From: Loripinus fragilis
Taxonomy: Eukaryota > Mollusca > Bivalvia > Lucinida > Lucinidae
Length of the DNA stretch: 64,000 nt
Direction of reading: 5' to 3'
Assembly (NCBI GenBank): GCA_964019695.1
Contig: OZ026515.1
Location: 35,356,994 to 35,420,993 of the forward strand
The notes below the pieces were generated by a model. It ran no database searches. It saw only the letters and a list, made by a program, of their open reading frames with translations, and was not told the origin of the DNA. Positions 1-22,886 of the stretch are shown piece after piece (the stretch's first letter is position 1; each line of letters begins with the position of its first letter). A program made the translations under genes and the position numbers.

Positions 1-379
1 GACTTGCAGATCCAGAAGCATGAGAAGATTTGTTTTTTTCTACGCTTTCACCTTTTATTTGGTAGCTTGTCGTCGGAAGAAAATTCTCTCTGATCCTGAT
101 GAGTTGCTGTTCCTCGGGCGGAAGCGCAGTTCTTCAATGGCGTCGATTCTCCATTCTTGGCGGGAAATTTGGTGATGAGAGAAAAATAATTCCTCTTACG
201 TATAATTTTATACGAATAGCGCTTTTTCCCTCTCTCAAGAATGCAGATGACTTCTAAAAGGTCATCTGGCATAAAATTGGTAGAAGAACCCTCCTTTTTA
301 TCCATATTTTAAAGTTCCAAAATCCCCCTTTGAAAATCGCGTGCGACATCTTCGAGCGCCATCTACATCATGACCGCAA
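1..379. other. unannotated sequence
   Basis: No exon, RNA gene or repeat family was recognised. The short open frames here show no recognisable domain. Confidence 0.4.
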
Positions 380-620
380 CATGACCGCGCCACACTGTGC
401 TGCCGCGCCGAAATTTGCCGTGCCAGAAATAAATTTTCCCTTTCCCCAATTCACAAAGATGTGTAATTCCATAATTTTTTCACTCTATCATCTGCAAATA
501 GTATTATTAACAATTTCAAATAATAAAATACATGAGCTTTCCCGAAATAATGATTTTAATGGCGATTTGACATGTATCAGAAGCATGAAAGCCCCTGCCG
601 CGCAGTGCCGTGCAAGTTGC
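380..620 (+). repeat. left arm of a widely spaced inverted repeat
   Basis: About 240 bp that recurs in reverse complement at 2104-2337, including shared runs such as CCCGAAATAATGATTTTAAT and GGCGATTTGACATGT. The arms differ by scattered substitutions and small indels. Arms separated by about 1.5 kb could be the ends of a foldback element or two independent copies of one repeat. Confidence 0.7.
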
Positions 621-1372
621 GTTGGTGGTTGTTTTACCGCATTTTTTTTAACATTTGATTACTGAAACATTTGTCCTGGATGAATCTTTACTAGAAATGT
701 GGGCAAGGATGATTCTTAGTGGGTGTTTTTGGCATGCAATGGAATATATTAATAATAATCATGAATAATAACGCACACAGTCAATAGACCCTTTTCATGC
801 GTTGTTACAGCTGGATAATTAACTGGTCAGTTAAAATTGTGTTCACGGTCCGCTTGCATCATAATCAAGGGCCTATCATTAGATTAATAATCAAGAAACC
901 TATATATTCTTGATCAGTAATAAAACCAAGAGCTCATTAAAGATGTATGCGCATACCTTTAATCTTATCAATTAGTGCGATTAACAGATTCTAACACAAT
1001 CTTTAATGTGGCTGCTTGTATCAGTGACCTATATATAGGTCACTGTTTGTATGTAATTATTATTTCATGCCTGTTGTATATTTGTTTGATTGGTTGTGAG
1101 CTGTCTTATGGTTATGCCTGAATAAACTTTATGTTAATAAATATGTTATGTTTAATCATTCTCTAGAAAGAAGTTTGTGAACTTAAGCGCGACATTAGTT
1201 TGTGTTACTCAGAATCCTATAAAACCTATATGAATCTCGCCATAGCCTCTACTGCTGGTTTATACAAGATGATAAAATATCAACCACGTTGCACACCTTC
1301 TCCCAAAGATGTAGATTGTATCCTCGCGAGCTAAATAGCCTTCGAGAGTTCAAATAAAACTCAGTTCTGTTC
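621..1372. other. AT-rich non-coding stretch
   Basis: Lies between the two inverted arms. Nothing gene-like is visible; the notable item is the palindrome at 1022-1045. Confidence 0.4.
1022..1045. repeat. perfect 24-bp palindrome
   Basis: Two 12-base half-sites, CAGTGACCTATA and its exact complement, meet without a spacer. Confidence 0.9.
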
Positions 1373-1751
1373 AATGGTCATACATGTACACCATTAGTCA
1401 GTTCATATGGTGAAGGCTCAGACAAGTATACGCATCTTGCGTGGGTCCAGAAAGTTTTGCCAGAGGGGGTCCGCCTTTGACAACGTTTTTTTTCTTAGTT
1501 GATGAAGAGAGAGATGATCCAAATACCACCATAAGCAGGCCAACATCGGCCCGCCAGCGAAACGCCGTTTAAATTGCGTTTCGCTGTCGTACCAATGATG
1601 GCCCAACATTGAATGCTGGCTTGGTAACCTTGTGATTTTTCAGGGGATCCGGATGAGTATTGCTAGGAAACCCTATAGTTTTGTGATTTTTCAGGAGGGG
1701 GGGGGGGGGGGGCGGATCAATGGTCATACATGTACATCATAAGTCAGTTCA
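1373..1751 (-). repeat. family N dispersed repeat between direct repeats
   Basis: The inner part (about 1430-1700) recurs at 10455-10700, 17568-17773 and 58350-58640, with a fragment near 48430. Its hallmarks are a terminus resembling GGATCCGCGCATG and the inner phrase CAACATTGAATGCTGGCTTG. It is flanked by direct repeats of about 33 bp (1373-1405 and 1719-1751, starting CAATGGTCATACATGTACA). A poly-G run lies near 1697-1712. Fragments of open frame do not form a recognisable protein. Confidence 0.65.
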
Positions 1752-2103
1752 CAGTGAAGACTCAGACGAGCTCGCACATATGCGCAGTCTCGCCAGAGCC
1801 TTTATAGTATATTGTTTGTATACAATATAACATGGTTTCTGTCACATGACAAGATATGAAGCGCACATAGGACTCAGAAAAAAAGAGTGCAGTTAAATAA
1901 TAAAAAATCCTGTATTTTTGCAGGTAATCGTCTTGTTTGAGCACTGGCATCAACGACATCATTTATGGATGTACTATAAACACAGTTATATTTCCCAAAG
2001 CATGTAAAGAACACTATTCGTTGTTATCCACGTTTCTAGTTTAATAAAATACATGATACTCAAGGCAGCTAATTTTCAGATAACTGGAAAATGTACTAAC
2101 TAA
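1752..2103. other. unannotated sequence
   Basis: Contains a short palindrome near 1807-1830 (TATATTGTTTGTATACAATA). No gene was recognised. Confidence 0.4.
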
Positions 2104-2337
2104 TGCAAGTGGCACGGCACGGCGCGGAAGGGGCTTTCATACCCTTGACACATGTCAAATCGCCATTAAAATCATTATTTCGGGAAATGTAATGTATTTT
2201 TATTGGTGATTGTTAATAATACCATTTGATGATGACAGAGCGAAAAAATATGGAATTACACCTCTTTGTGCTTAAGGAAAGTAAAAATATATTCATGGGG
2301 CGGCAGTTTTCAGCGCGGCAGCAGAGCACAGTCATGG
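2104..2337 (-). repeat. right arm of a widely spaced inverted repeat
   Basis: Reverse-complement partner of 380-620. Confidence 0.7.
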
Positions 2338-3464
2338 TTTTCATACCTGACCTGAAAATTTTGCGCTAGAAATTTCAGGATCTATCTAGAAGAAAATTTG
2401 CTTTCGATAAAGCCAGTGTTTTATAAAATAATCGGTTGTATTCATGGATAAATTATTGATTAAAAAATCACGATTTTGAATAAGCATCTGGCATTGTGGT
2501 CACTAAGTAATTCGGCAGAGCTCTTCAACATGAAATTAGATAAAGCCTAAAATACCCGAATGACTTAGGCATCAGGGAATAGTTTCGAAATTGGGATTTG
2601 GCGAATTTCAATATAGTCTAGTATAGGGGTCCAAAATAGCATATTTTGAATTTAAAATATTGATATATGAGCATATTTCAGCTTAAAAGCCTTGTAGGGT
2701 GGGTATTTATACATGTTTGAGTGAAATACGAAACTAAAATTTCATATCATACAGCCCTGCTTGTGGTGAAGTACATTGCATCTGCTGCAGTAGGCAGTTG
2801 TTTACAATGAGCACCAAAAGTGTCCAGTTTTCCGAGAGATTTTGCCAAAAAGCTAATTGGTTATGAAAGTGTCCCCTTTTGATTTTGAATATTGTGTAAT
2901 ATTGAACTACAGACTGAAAGTGAGTGATAGGGCTGGTGATGTGCAGGTAACTTTCGTTTTCCATATAAGTTGTGTTGGTGTCAGTGTATTTTCACTATTG
3001 AAAAAGTGTTGATGGGGATAAAACTAATACTCCACTGGTACCTAGTTTTGGGCCATAGGGGCTTTGTTTTTAATTTGCCAGTTTTTGACTGCTGTGGGGA
3101 GTAAGGCAAGGTAGGAAGTGAGTTGATGTGCTTATTTGTGGAAATGATATTAGTTTAAAAAAAAAGTATGTGGCCGCGGGGCAAAAGGTCCTCAAAAGAA
3201 CCGTTCGGTCATCTCTAAACAAGAGAATGGGCCGTTTCTATAGAAAACATGTCTTCGAGGTTAGCCTCAATGGCAGGACTAGTAGTTGTATACATTTAGT
3301 TCTTGCCTTCTATAATGATGATAAATGGGATGCAAGATAAGTCATGGTATATTTATAAGCAGTTGCAGTTGCTGTTCATAAACGTTTAATCATCGTATAC
3401 AACAACAAGAACTCAGCGGACCTCGATATCACACCTGCATTGAGCAAAATAATCACAAAGCAAA
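2338..3464. other. unannotated sequence
   Basis: AT-rich, with no exon pair, RNA gene or recognised repeat. Confidence 0.35.
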
Positions 3465-3572
3465 ATAATTACTATCAGAGGACCTTAAATTTATAAAAAT
3501 TACTTAAAATGCAAACAGTACATCCTCTTTCTATGCATGGTCTAGACCCTTGTGTCAGAACAGCACAAATAT
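3465..3572 (+). pseudogene. fragment of a non-LTR reverse transcriptase tail
   Basis: About 100 bp that match, in opposite orientation, the reverse-transcriptase tail fragment at 4500-4620. Shared phrases include GGTCTAGACCCTTGTGTCAG in this copy. It is too short and broken to code. Confidence 0.5.
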
Positions 3573-3676
3573 CTCAAAGTCATTGGAGAGTGAAATGTAG
3601 GGAAAAAAGGTGCATGCTAGCAGAGTTTATTATACCTCACGTGAATTTCCCGTACAAAACTACCATAGACGAATGA

Positions 3677-3772
3677 CTGATATTTTAGACTATCACCGGT
3701 GACCCGCTGCTATGGTGAGACGAATACTGTCACTTGTTTGCCATAGCAGCAAGTGATAGTCTAAAATATCAG
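3677..3772. repeat. hairpin with 20-bp perfect arms
   Basis: CTGATATTTTAGACTATCAC at 3677-3696 pairs with its exact complement at 3753-3772. A second inner match (GCTGCTATGG with CCATAGCAGC) extends the foldback. Confidence 0.85.
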
Positions 3773-4449
3773 TAAGGTCACGTGATGAGTAACACCAATG
3801 CGCGTACCGGTCGTTCACGTCAGGACACGCTTATATCCTCTAGTGCGGCTGTCACAGTGTTGAACTAATTTGGGGCCAATATAAACTAATCCATGCTCGT
3901 ATTTGATCATTGTGCAACGGTTGAATATAAAGGAATGAAAACTGCTGTAGTTACAGATAACATGTACACGAAACCCACACCATCTAAGGATCTTGGATGG
4001 AAAAATGGTCTAAGTTCGACACCCCAAAAATGAGAAAATATTCATGAAATGTGCACAAAATAGGAGGTGCACATCTTCAATGTAAAATAATCATTATACA
4101 ATGGTTGAGTAGATAGGAATGAAAACTACAGATTACATAAAATAGGCACTCCAAAAGTGTTGCTGACAGATAGAGTGGATCCACTACTAGACATGCATTT
4201 CGCCTAGGCGACGCAGGTAAAACGTGAGCATTAAACTAATGAATTTTCAACAATTGCCGCATTATAAACATTTATACATAGGTAGCAAATTTTTATGACT
4301 TATACCCGAATATGTATGCATGAATATGTTGGGTATAAAAATCCCAGCTGCACATCTGTACCAATATCAAGCCCAAGATACGCTGGGAGCGTAGTCTCCA
4401 AACATAAATCATGACCCCGCCACTAAATTTTCTAAATTCTACCAATGTC
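3773..4449. other. unannotated sequence
   Basis: No gene or named repeat was recognised. Confidence 0.35.
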
Positions 4450-4677
4450 CTATACATAATAGGGATCCCATGCTATCGATCCATATTCAAGTACTGAACG
4501 CACTAACGATATATGTGCTGTTCTGATACAAGGGTCTAGATCATGCACAGAAAGTCGATGTACTGTTCGCATTTTAAGTAGTTTTGATAAATTTAAGGTC
4601 CTCTGATAGTAAAAACATTGCAGTGGTCTAACGCTAGATTGTTTGCAAATGGTGCCCTTGTCTATAGGACCATCCAA
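4450..4677 (-). pseudogene. C-terminal remnant of a non-LTR reverse transcriptase
   Basis: The minus-strand frame contains RTAHISLVRSVLEYGSIAWD, which fits the post-catalytic thumb region of Jockey/CR1-type reverse transcriptases (family pattern: aa..LVRP.LEY...VW.P). The catalytic part is absent, so this is a truncated remnant. A shorter inverted copy is at 3465-3572. Confidence 0.65.
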
Positions 4678-5529
4678 TCAATGGAAACTCAACCATTAAA
4701 TATAGATCATAGTGACTTACTTTTATGTTGAAGGCAAACACCAGGTCATAGATAAGAGGTTAATTACGCTATAACATACCTGATCATTTATTCAGATATG
4801 ATATATGGACCTGTGATTGTCAGTATGTGTTCACATATTTCTCTCAGTGTTTGTTCACATATTTCATCCAATAAATGGCAAATACTGAGTGTTGTTTCTT
4901 TTTGAAGATAAAAAAGAATGATATAAAATTGCCAGCTAAGGTCGGCACGCAAAATGTACCGCTATGCTATGCTATGCACTACAACTTGTGGCCTACATGT
5001 ACGAGAAACTACGTTTAGTATTTCAGACGAAATACTGAAAGCACCTGGTTTCAACTCATGGAAATGACCGACTTAATGAATACTTGCATGTGAGACATTT
5101 AGCAGGACATTTGCAGTTATAATATTCGTGGGTATAAAAGACCACGGAAATCAAAATCCGCAAATTTGTATCCTTATTTTTTAAGCTAAAACTGCAGAAA
5201 TTGTCACCGGGAAAATATTCCTTTAATTAACGGTACTGAACAACTATTCAAGATTGTCATGTTAGTAGATCAGAAAATCACTGAACTATATCTATATTTT
5301 CAGTCTGTGACATTTATTTGAAGTCAAAGGGCAGGTTACTTCCTAGTCTGTGGTCTGATAATGCCCAAACTCTATTTTGTCCAAGATTAAATATCTGCAC
5401 TGATTATCTGCAGGCTTCATAAAGTTACAATTCAAATTAAATAGGGCTTGGCCAATCAAATAAGATTTTTAGTACATGATTGCAGATAATTCCATAGTTA
5501 CCGATTCCACATTGCCAAAAATTCAAACA
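4678..5529. other. unannotated sequence
   Basis: No gene or named repeat was recognised. Confidence 0.35.
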
Positions 5530-6095
5530 TGTCTAATTGCGAGTTTGTTACTTTCCCATTGGTATCCTGGGTCAGGTGTGAAACTTCATTGTATCGTTTC
5601 CTGATCTCTGCCCTCTTTCTTACTTTGATTATCAGAGTTGTTTTGTCTGTGCTGCGTGGCGGCACTAAAAAGTCTCCCCACACTTATATTTAATGCTCTT
5701 TTTATTCCAATCATCAGGATTAGAGATGGTGCATTGATAAGTAAGGGGTCTTTCATGCAAACCAAACATCTATATGTCTTGATCAACATCTGAACTAAGG
5801 GTGGGGTTGGCCCCGTGAAACCGGTTTAAGCCCTCCAGTAAAATATTTTTGCTGACCGTTCCAAGGTGGTACTTCTTTTGTGGATCATTTATGTTATTTC
5901 TGTCAATGTGTTTGTTGTGCTTTCGTGCGAGTCTGTTTATTGTTGCCTTGTGGTCACCTGCTGGGAAAGGGCTGACCTCTTGGCTCTCGTTTGTGATGTC
6001 TAATTGTGAGTTTGTTACTTTCCCATTGGTATCCTGGGTCAGGTGCGGTACTTGATTGTATCGTTTCCTGATCTTTGCCCTCTTTCTTACTTTGA
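5530..6095 (-). repeat. dispersed repeat with a local direct duplication
   Basis: About 98 bp at 5530-5628 recurs in direct orientation at 5998-6095 with high identity. Both carry CTTTCCCATTGGTATCCTGG. On the minus strand both copies read as the peptide phrase HLTQDTNGKVTNSQLD, and the second continues in an open frame of 109 codons. I do not recognise a domain. Repetition suggests a fragment of a mobile element rather than a host gene. Confidence 0.5.
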
Positions 6096-6160
6096 CCAAA
6101 AATTATGGCTATCTTGAGTATCTTCTAAGTTTCATTAAGTCACAATAATAATGAATCAGC

Positions 6161-6487
6161 TTTGTTAGTTTGTTTGTTTGTTTTGTTGCTTTACGTCCCA
6201 AGTCAACAGCTATGGTCATGGCGGGACGGTCAGTTCACCTAACCACACTTTTTCCTGGGCAAGCTTGAACAAGCAGTTAACCAGTACTTCGTGCACATAC
6301 TTTAGCTTGTAACTGACAACAACCCTTCTTGAATGATTCAGCGGAAGGGAGAAGAATGATCGTAGAAATTATTTCATGATCAATCGCCACGAACGTATGG
6401 GGCCGGGCCGAACTCACGACCCCTGGGTCTGCAGGTAGACTCGCATCTGTTGCCAGACATGTTACCGACTGCGCTACGCGGCCCGGT
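6161..6487 (-). mobile_element. tRNA-derived SINE, copy 1
   Basis: Read on the minus strand, the element starts with a pol III box-A-like TAGCGCAGTCGGT, followed by a box-B-like GAGTTCGGCCCGG. It ends in a body with GGGACGTAAAGCAAC and a tail of AACA repeats. A second copy lies in the same orientation at 7970-8290, and fragments lie near 31015 and 42258. The tRNA-like head has no complete cloverleaf and continues into repeat body, so it is a SINE and not a tRNA gene. Confidence 0.75.
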
Positions 6488-7969
6488 TCAGCTATGTTAG
6501 GGACGAAGTCAAACATGGAATATTTAGCACTCGAAAGCAAGTAATTTGAACAAAATTGTACAATATGGGCAAATGTGAACCTCATCAAGATTTTATAGAT
6601 GTCCTTGTTATCAGCAAGTTTGAACAAGCTTCTATGCCCGAGACAATATTCTCAAGGCCAAGTAACTTCGAAGTGAATTGCCTAACCCAGCCAAAATTTG
6701 AAATGGTATTGAGATTTTATGACTGTCTGGGATAATCAAAATTTATGGTGCTACCCCTGGAGCAGTACTTCACCTATTATAAGTCTCTGTCGCCTATTTG
6801 TTTCCATGGTAATTTCAATTTCGAGCCAATCTGTCCCAAACTATATGTTTACCCCAAAATACTTCACATAAAATTTGATTAAATTTGGCTAAATGGTTTT
6901 GGAGATACTAGTGTTTGAAAGTAAGGCTGAACGCAGGCCACAGATGCCAGTTAAAGAACATTGTATATAAAGTAAAACCTGACAAAACCGACCCTAATTG
7001 AAACAACTGTTGAGAATCAAAGCACTGATCTGTGGGCGTAGCTCTGACAGGTGCATAAAGGGCAATGCATGTCTGCATGTGAACCGCCATTATACAACAC
7101 AGTTTTTTAAAATTGCAAACATTGGCATTTATGCAATATTTGATTAATAAAACCAGATATCAAAATGATTTATTAACAATTTTAAATACACTTCATATCA
7201 ATTTTATTCTGAAAAATAAAAGGTTATGTATTTCATGTGGTTAGTAACTTAACAGTAATTAGTAGAACTATTTATTTCAATCATCCCAGTCGTCTTTCCC
7301 TCATCTAATAGACCAGATAATGCCATTTTAACTTTGTTACATTTTCCCGTAATTGTAACAAGCCAGCCCAATATTATGCTCCAGAGTAGCATGATGCGTG
7401 GTTTGTCAACTGAATAAGAATTATTGCAGCATGATTATGCTTCCGAACTCAGTTACTGGTGCACTTAAGGTTTTCGCTGTTTTACAATGGAATGCCAGTG
7501 TGGTTTCATAAATTGAAAAAGCAAGCTCAAAAACCAATCCTTTGTCTGTATTCAGTAAGAAAATTTTGTTGAGGATTTCATTTCAAAATAATCCCTACAA
7601 AAGTAAGTACCCCAAAAATTGACAATCAAAATTTGGTACCAGTTACCAAAGCATCACCTACAAACTGATACATTTATCAAGACTTGAAATGTTAAAGTGT
7701 TTTATGCTTATGGAAGACTTCAATCTTTGCCTCAAAGTAATATGCATCAGTTTTTGTTTGCTTTAGTTTCCATTTCTCTAACAGTTGCATTTAAAAATAC
7801 TTGTATCAAAAAAAGTTCATTTTGGTGAACATTTTGATGTAAATTCAAATATGGGATAAAATTCAAAATCTTTAAGCAAAAAAGTCAATTTTCGTGTTGT
7901 ATTATTTTTTTTTTGAAACAAACTTTCTATTTCTGCAAGCAAAATTGATGTGGAATGTTCTAACTGCTT
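6488..7969. other. unannotated sequence
   Basis: Unique-looking AT-rich DNA between the two SINE copies. No exon or repeat family was recognised. Confidence 0.35.
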
Positions 7970-8290
7970 GCTTTGTTTTGTTTGGTTTGGTTTTATTCTT
8001 TACGTCCCAGTCAACAGCTATGGTAATGTTAGGTTGGTCAGTTCACCTAACCACACTTTTTCCTAGGCAAGCCTGACTAAGTGGTTTACTAATACTTCAT
8101 GCACATACTTTCGTTTGTAACTGACAACAAATCTTCTTGAATCAGCGTAAGGAAGGAGAAAGGCCATAGAAATTATTTCATGATCAGTCTCCATGAAAGT
8201 ATGGTAACAAGCTGGGATCGAATCTCGCAACCCCTGGATCTGCAGTCAGACACTCTAGCTAACTGCTTGCTACCTGACTACCATGATAAC
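7970..8290 (-). mobile_element. tRNA-derived SINE, copy 2
   Basis: Same body as 6161-6487 (TTCACCTAACCACACTTTTT, TTGTAACTGACAACAA) and same orientation. The tRNA-like head is more decayed. Confidence 0.7.
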
Positions 8291-8352
8291 TGGTATACAC
8301 CTGACCAGTAACTGGGTTATTCAGCATAACACAAGCTCCAGTTTGCCTAAAG

Positions 8353-8560
8353 TAAGTGAGTATGATCAGGAAATACCACAATCATAAACCGCAGACAAAC
8401 CGATGGCACAGCAAGGAAGAGCCGCTCAACAATCACGAGACACCAGGAAGACAAACCAAGCAAATCAACCAGCTCTTTCTTCCCCATAAAGATGATTTTG
8501 AAAAATAGAATGGACATAAAGTAACATAGAACAAAACATACAACAATTAAGACTCCCACA
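8353..8560. repeat. family P dispersed repeat
   Basis: Shares phrases with 25270-25440 and 25600-25760, such as AGGAAATRCCACAATCA followed by an AGCTCT..CTTCC block. The reverse complement occurs at about 26780-27010. Confidence 0.55.
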
Positions 8561-8751
8561 AGGGGAGTAACAATCAACAACAAAGTTTACTTTGAAAATT
8601 GTTTCATTTAAGGCATAGCCATAATCATGTTCAACATACCCAACTGCGTTCAGAACATTGTAAACATCCTATAAAATGCCACACATTCTCAAAGCAATAC
8701 GGTTCAAACATCTTCCAAGCCCAGGTTACTAAATTCACATTGTTGTTGTGA

Positions 8752-8988
8752 TATGGGCCTCATCACAAGAAAACATGTCTTCGGGTTTCTACCAAGTAAG
8801 ACTCAAACCAACCTGCTTAGCTACAGAGACTAGCTAGAAAATTGAAATTTCACTTGTAGCAAGTTTATATATATATACTTTCCAATAAGTGATAACAAAG
8901 AGGCTGATGAGACTGTGAGGAATTGCAGGCCGGTGTGTGCTTTTTTTTGTAAATCCTGAAGACAGGTTTTCTCAGGTTGATGCCCATA
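8752..8988. mobile_element. family J MITE, copy 1
   Basis: About 237 bp with inverted termini ATGGGCCTCATCACAAGAAA and their imperfect complement near 8957-8986. It shares body phrases with 31701-31945 and 38419-38663 (GAAATTTCA, TAGCTAGTCTC). The centre is diverged relative to those copies. Confidence 0.7.
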
Positions 8989-9189
8989 TGATACATATCA
9001 GTTAACATTTCGTTAAGAATCTTTGACCAGAGAAAAAACAATGTTGGATGTTGAATAAAAATAAATTTATTTTTAAATTAAAATTGGAAAATCATTCAGC
9101 AAACTACTATCTTTCATTCTCATTTCTATTTATGGGCAGTTTGAAATAAATAAAAAAAAGCAACAGCTGTTGAGTGCAATCATTCAAAA

Positions 9190-9535
9190 ACGAGTGCAGT
9201 AGCTCAGTGATAGAGTGCTCCACTTAAATTTGGGGGTCACTAGTTTAAACCTCACCAGAGGCATTGGCGTAGCTCCCATTACACAGGTTACGCACGTGTG
9301 TAATAAAAATAAAAGCAATCAAGGGAACTCACCCAATGTGGTAAAAGTGATTTTCCAATACCTAAGGAACTGCTCTTAAAGGAAAGAATTCGCTCCCTCG
9401 GAGAGCAAATTCTTTCTTTTTAAAGAAATTCCCATTTTGAAAAGGGACGTAATTGTTTAGAACCATTGTTTGATACAGAAGTCTCCCTTTGATGTGCGTA
9501 ATTTTTTCAGCGTTCTGGCTATGCCATTGAGAGGC
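9190..9535 (+). mobile_element. tRNA-like SINE head joined to family R repeat
   Basis: 9190-9259 carries a box-A-like TAGCTCAGTGATAGAG and a box-B-like GGGGGTCACTAGTTTAAACC, but no complete tRNA fold. From 9262 to about 9535 the sequence is a repeat found again at 55825-56085 without the tRNA-like head (shared: GGTTACGCACGTG, TAGTCTCCCTTTGATGT in the other copy). An internal inverted repeat (GAAAGAATT..AATTCTTTC) lies at about 9384-9420. Confidence 0.6.
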
Positions 9536-9940
9536 AATGTGTTGTGTTCTTGAGCAAGATACTTCATCCTCAGTTTAATACCCATGAGAAGAACAGACAA
9601 GGTGAAACCAAAACAAAACAACGATCCAAATTTTGTTGTGCATTTGAATACCCTCCATATCGATACACCATGGCTTATTTTTAACATTTTAACAAGTACA
9701 AATGTAGTCTTAAACTGATGAACCAGAGGTATCTCAGAAAGTGTGACAGAATCATGGTAAACAGTGTTTACCATGATTTTTAAGAGCAGTCTAATCTGGT
9801 TCAAGCTGCTCCGTCCAAATGCTTAGGGTTAATATGGTTAAATTAATGCAAAGAAACCTTGAAGGATGTCAGTTATTCCATTTACTAGAGAGTCCATAGG
9901 TTTAGATAAACAAAAAAAATCAGCTGAAATTATATATATT
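9536..9940. other. unannotated sequence
   Basis: Contains a short hairpin at about 9750-9780 (ATCATGGTAAACAGTGTTTA). No gene was recognised. Confidence 0.35.
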
Positions 9941-10086
9941 TTCTTACCCATAATTTTAGCATATGTTTTGGGTGCTCAAAAGAACCGTCTCATTGAGACG
10001 GTTCTTTTGAGTACCCACAACATATGCTTTGGTTGAGAAATAAGAAATTTTTTTTTCTGGTACGCACTCTTAACTAAAGGCCTGAG
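9941..10086 (-). repeat. family B foldback, copy 1
   Basis: Near-perfect hairpin centred on 9996: GTGCTCAAAAGAACCGTCTC faces GAGACGGTTCTTTTGAGTAC across a short spacer. It is extended by TAACATATG..CATATGTTG-like arms and an outer CTCTTAACTAAAGGCC. Other copies: 13141, 18630 (partial), 20326, 28325, 30398, 31180 and 40552. Confidence 0.8.
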
Positions 10087-10440
10087 AGACCAAATTATAA
10101 AGTACCAAAATTACAATTTTAAGATTCTGTATCATGTGAGGGTCCGAGTCCTCTAACCAATACAGGTTTAGTTCTAGGTGAGCCCCAATTGTCAGTCATT
10201 CGCAACTTAGATTTTCTTATCGTTTGATTAAAACAAACACATGCCTCACTGTGAGAGTTATTTCAAGTTTTTTTACGAATTGATATACTCTTTTAAAAGA
10301 ATACCAAATAAAGTTAACAAGAAGGTGTTAGCCAGAATTACACTGAGCATCACGAGGAAATACCAGTTAGAACACACCAAATGGTCTCTTAGATCCATAG
10401 TCAGAGACTCACCTCTTCAATGACACTTTTGATATCATCT
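10087..10440. other. unannotated sequence
   Basis: No gene or named repeat was recognised. Confidence 0.35.
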
Positions 10441-10454
10441 TACTTTTGTATTAC

Positions 10455-10700
10455 ACAAGGATCCAGAAAGATTTGTTGGAGGGGGTCTGACTCCGACAAA
10501 GTTTTTTCAGTTGACAAGGGGAGAGAAGATCCAAATACCACTATAAGCGGGCCATCATCACTCGCCTGAGAAACGTCAATTAAATGATGTTTGGCTGGTG
10601 GGACAATTATGACCCAACATTGAATGCTGGCTTGGTAACGTTTTGATTTTTCAGGAGTTGGGGGTCCAAACCCCTTGCCCCCCACTGGATCTGTGCATGT
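10455..10700 (-). repeat. family N dispersed repeat, copy 2
   Basis: Same body as 1430-1700: GATCCAAATACCAC, then CAACATTGAATGCTGGCTTG and TTTTTCAGG, ending in GGATCTGTGCATG. Confidence 0.65.
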
Positions 10701-10796
10701 ATTTGTGCATTTAAAGTGAAAGTGGCTTGCTTCTCTTGTTTCTCGAATCATACATCATTGCACATGTAACACATTGCAGTGCAGTTCCTTTGTATT

Positions 10797-10960
10797 ACAC
10801 CTAGTTATTACATGGAATAGGATATATCACAGTCATGTTGTGGATCCCATTTTTTACCATAGAATTTTACAAAGGAATTATAGGAAAATGATAATAAAAT
10901 GGTCATTTTCCTATAATTCCTTTCTAAAATTGTCCCTTTATAACGTGATTCACTTATAAA
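10797..10960. mobile_element. family C foldback, copy 1
   Basis: Central hairpin ACAAAGGAATTATAGGAAAA facing TTTTCCTATAATTCCTTT, with the body phrase CACAGTCATGTTGTGG. Relatives are at 15038-15200 and 36768-36985. Confidence 0.7.
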
Positions 10961-11007
10961 ACAGTCTATTAATATGGACAAAACATAGAGAATACTAGGT
11001 GAGTGTC

Positions 11008-11310
11008 TTTTGATATCAAGTTTACCAGGCAAGGTTTTGAGAACGCGTTCTCAAAGCCGAGCATGGTAAACTTGATACCAAAAGACACAAACCTGGTATT
11101 CTAGTTATCAGTTTACCCACTGATCCACTCTTCAAACTAACGATTATGACGTAATTTTCATTTTTTGTGTTGATTCAGCGTCATAAGCTACGTCATTCAA
11201 AAAGTGCAATGTCATCATGACCTGATGAAGGCACATGCCGTGAGATAGACAATGTTTATCAAGCAATTCGCAACAATGCAGTTAATATGAGAGGTAACTG
11301 ATAAATAGTG
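11008..11310. mobile_element. family E element, copy 1
   Basis: Starts with a foldback (11018-11078): AAGTTTACCAGGCAAGG faces its imperfect complement across AACGCGTT. A body containing ACTCTTCAAACT, GTCATTCAAAAAGTG and GTGAGATAGACAATGTTTAT follows. The same order recurs at 13783-14232 and 14744-14800, where other elements interrupt it. Confidence 0.65.
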
Positions 11311-11332
11311 TTATAAAGGGACTGTACTGCAC
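11311..11332 (-). mobile_element. family C terminus next to the ADPRS stop codon
   Basis: The minus strand just after the stop reads GTGCAGTACAGTCCCTTTAT, which matches the outer terminus of family C at 15180-15200 and 36960-36982. The first bases of the ADPRS 3' UTR therefore appear to come from an element end. Confidence 0.55.

Positions 11333-22886
<11,554 letters not shown>

Noticed and set aside
5770..6099. 109-codon minus-strand frame as a host gene
   Set aside because: Its sequence is duplicated nearby and no splice partners or domain were found; it is treated as a repeat.
6440..6487. Possible tRNA gene, minus strand
   Set aside because: Boxes A and B resemble a tRNA, but there is no full cloverleaf and the sequence continues into a repeated SINE body.
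9190..9260. Possible tRNA gene, plus strand
   Set aside because: A complete fold is not visible and it is joined to a dispersed repeat.
11219..11250. CTGATGA followed by a small hairpin (hammerhead-like)
   Set aside because: The required GAAA is absent (TGAG instead), and the other copy of the family lacks the pattern.
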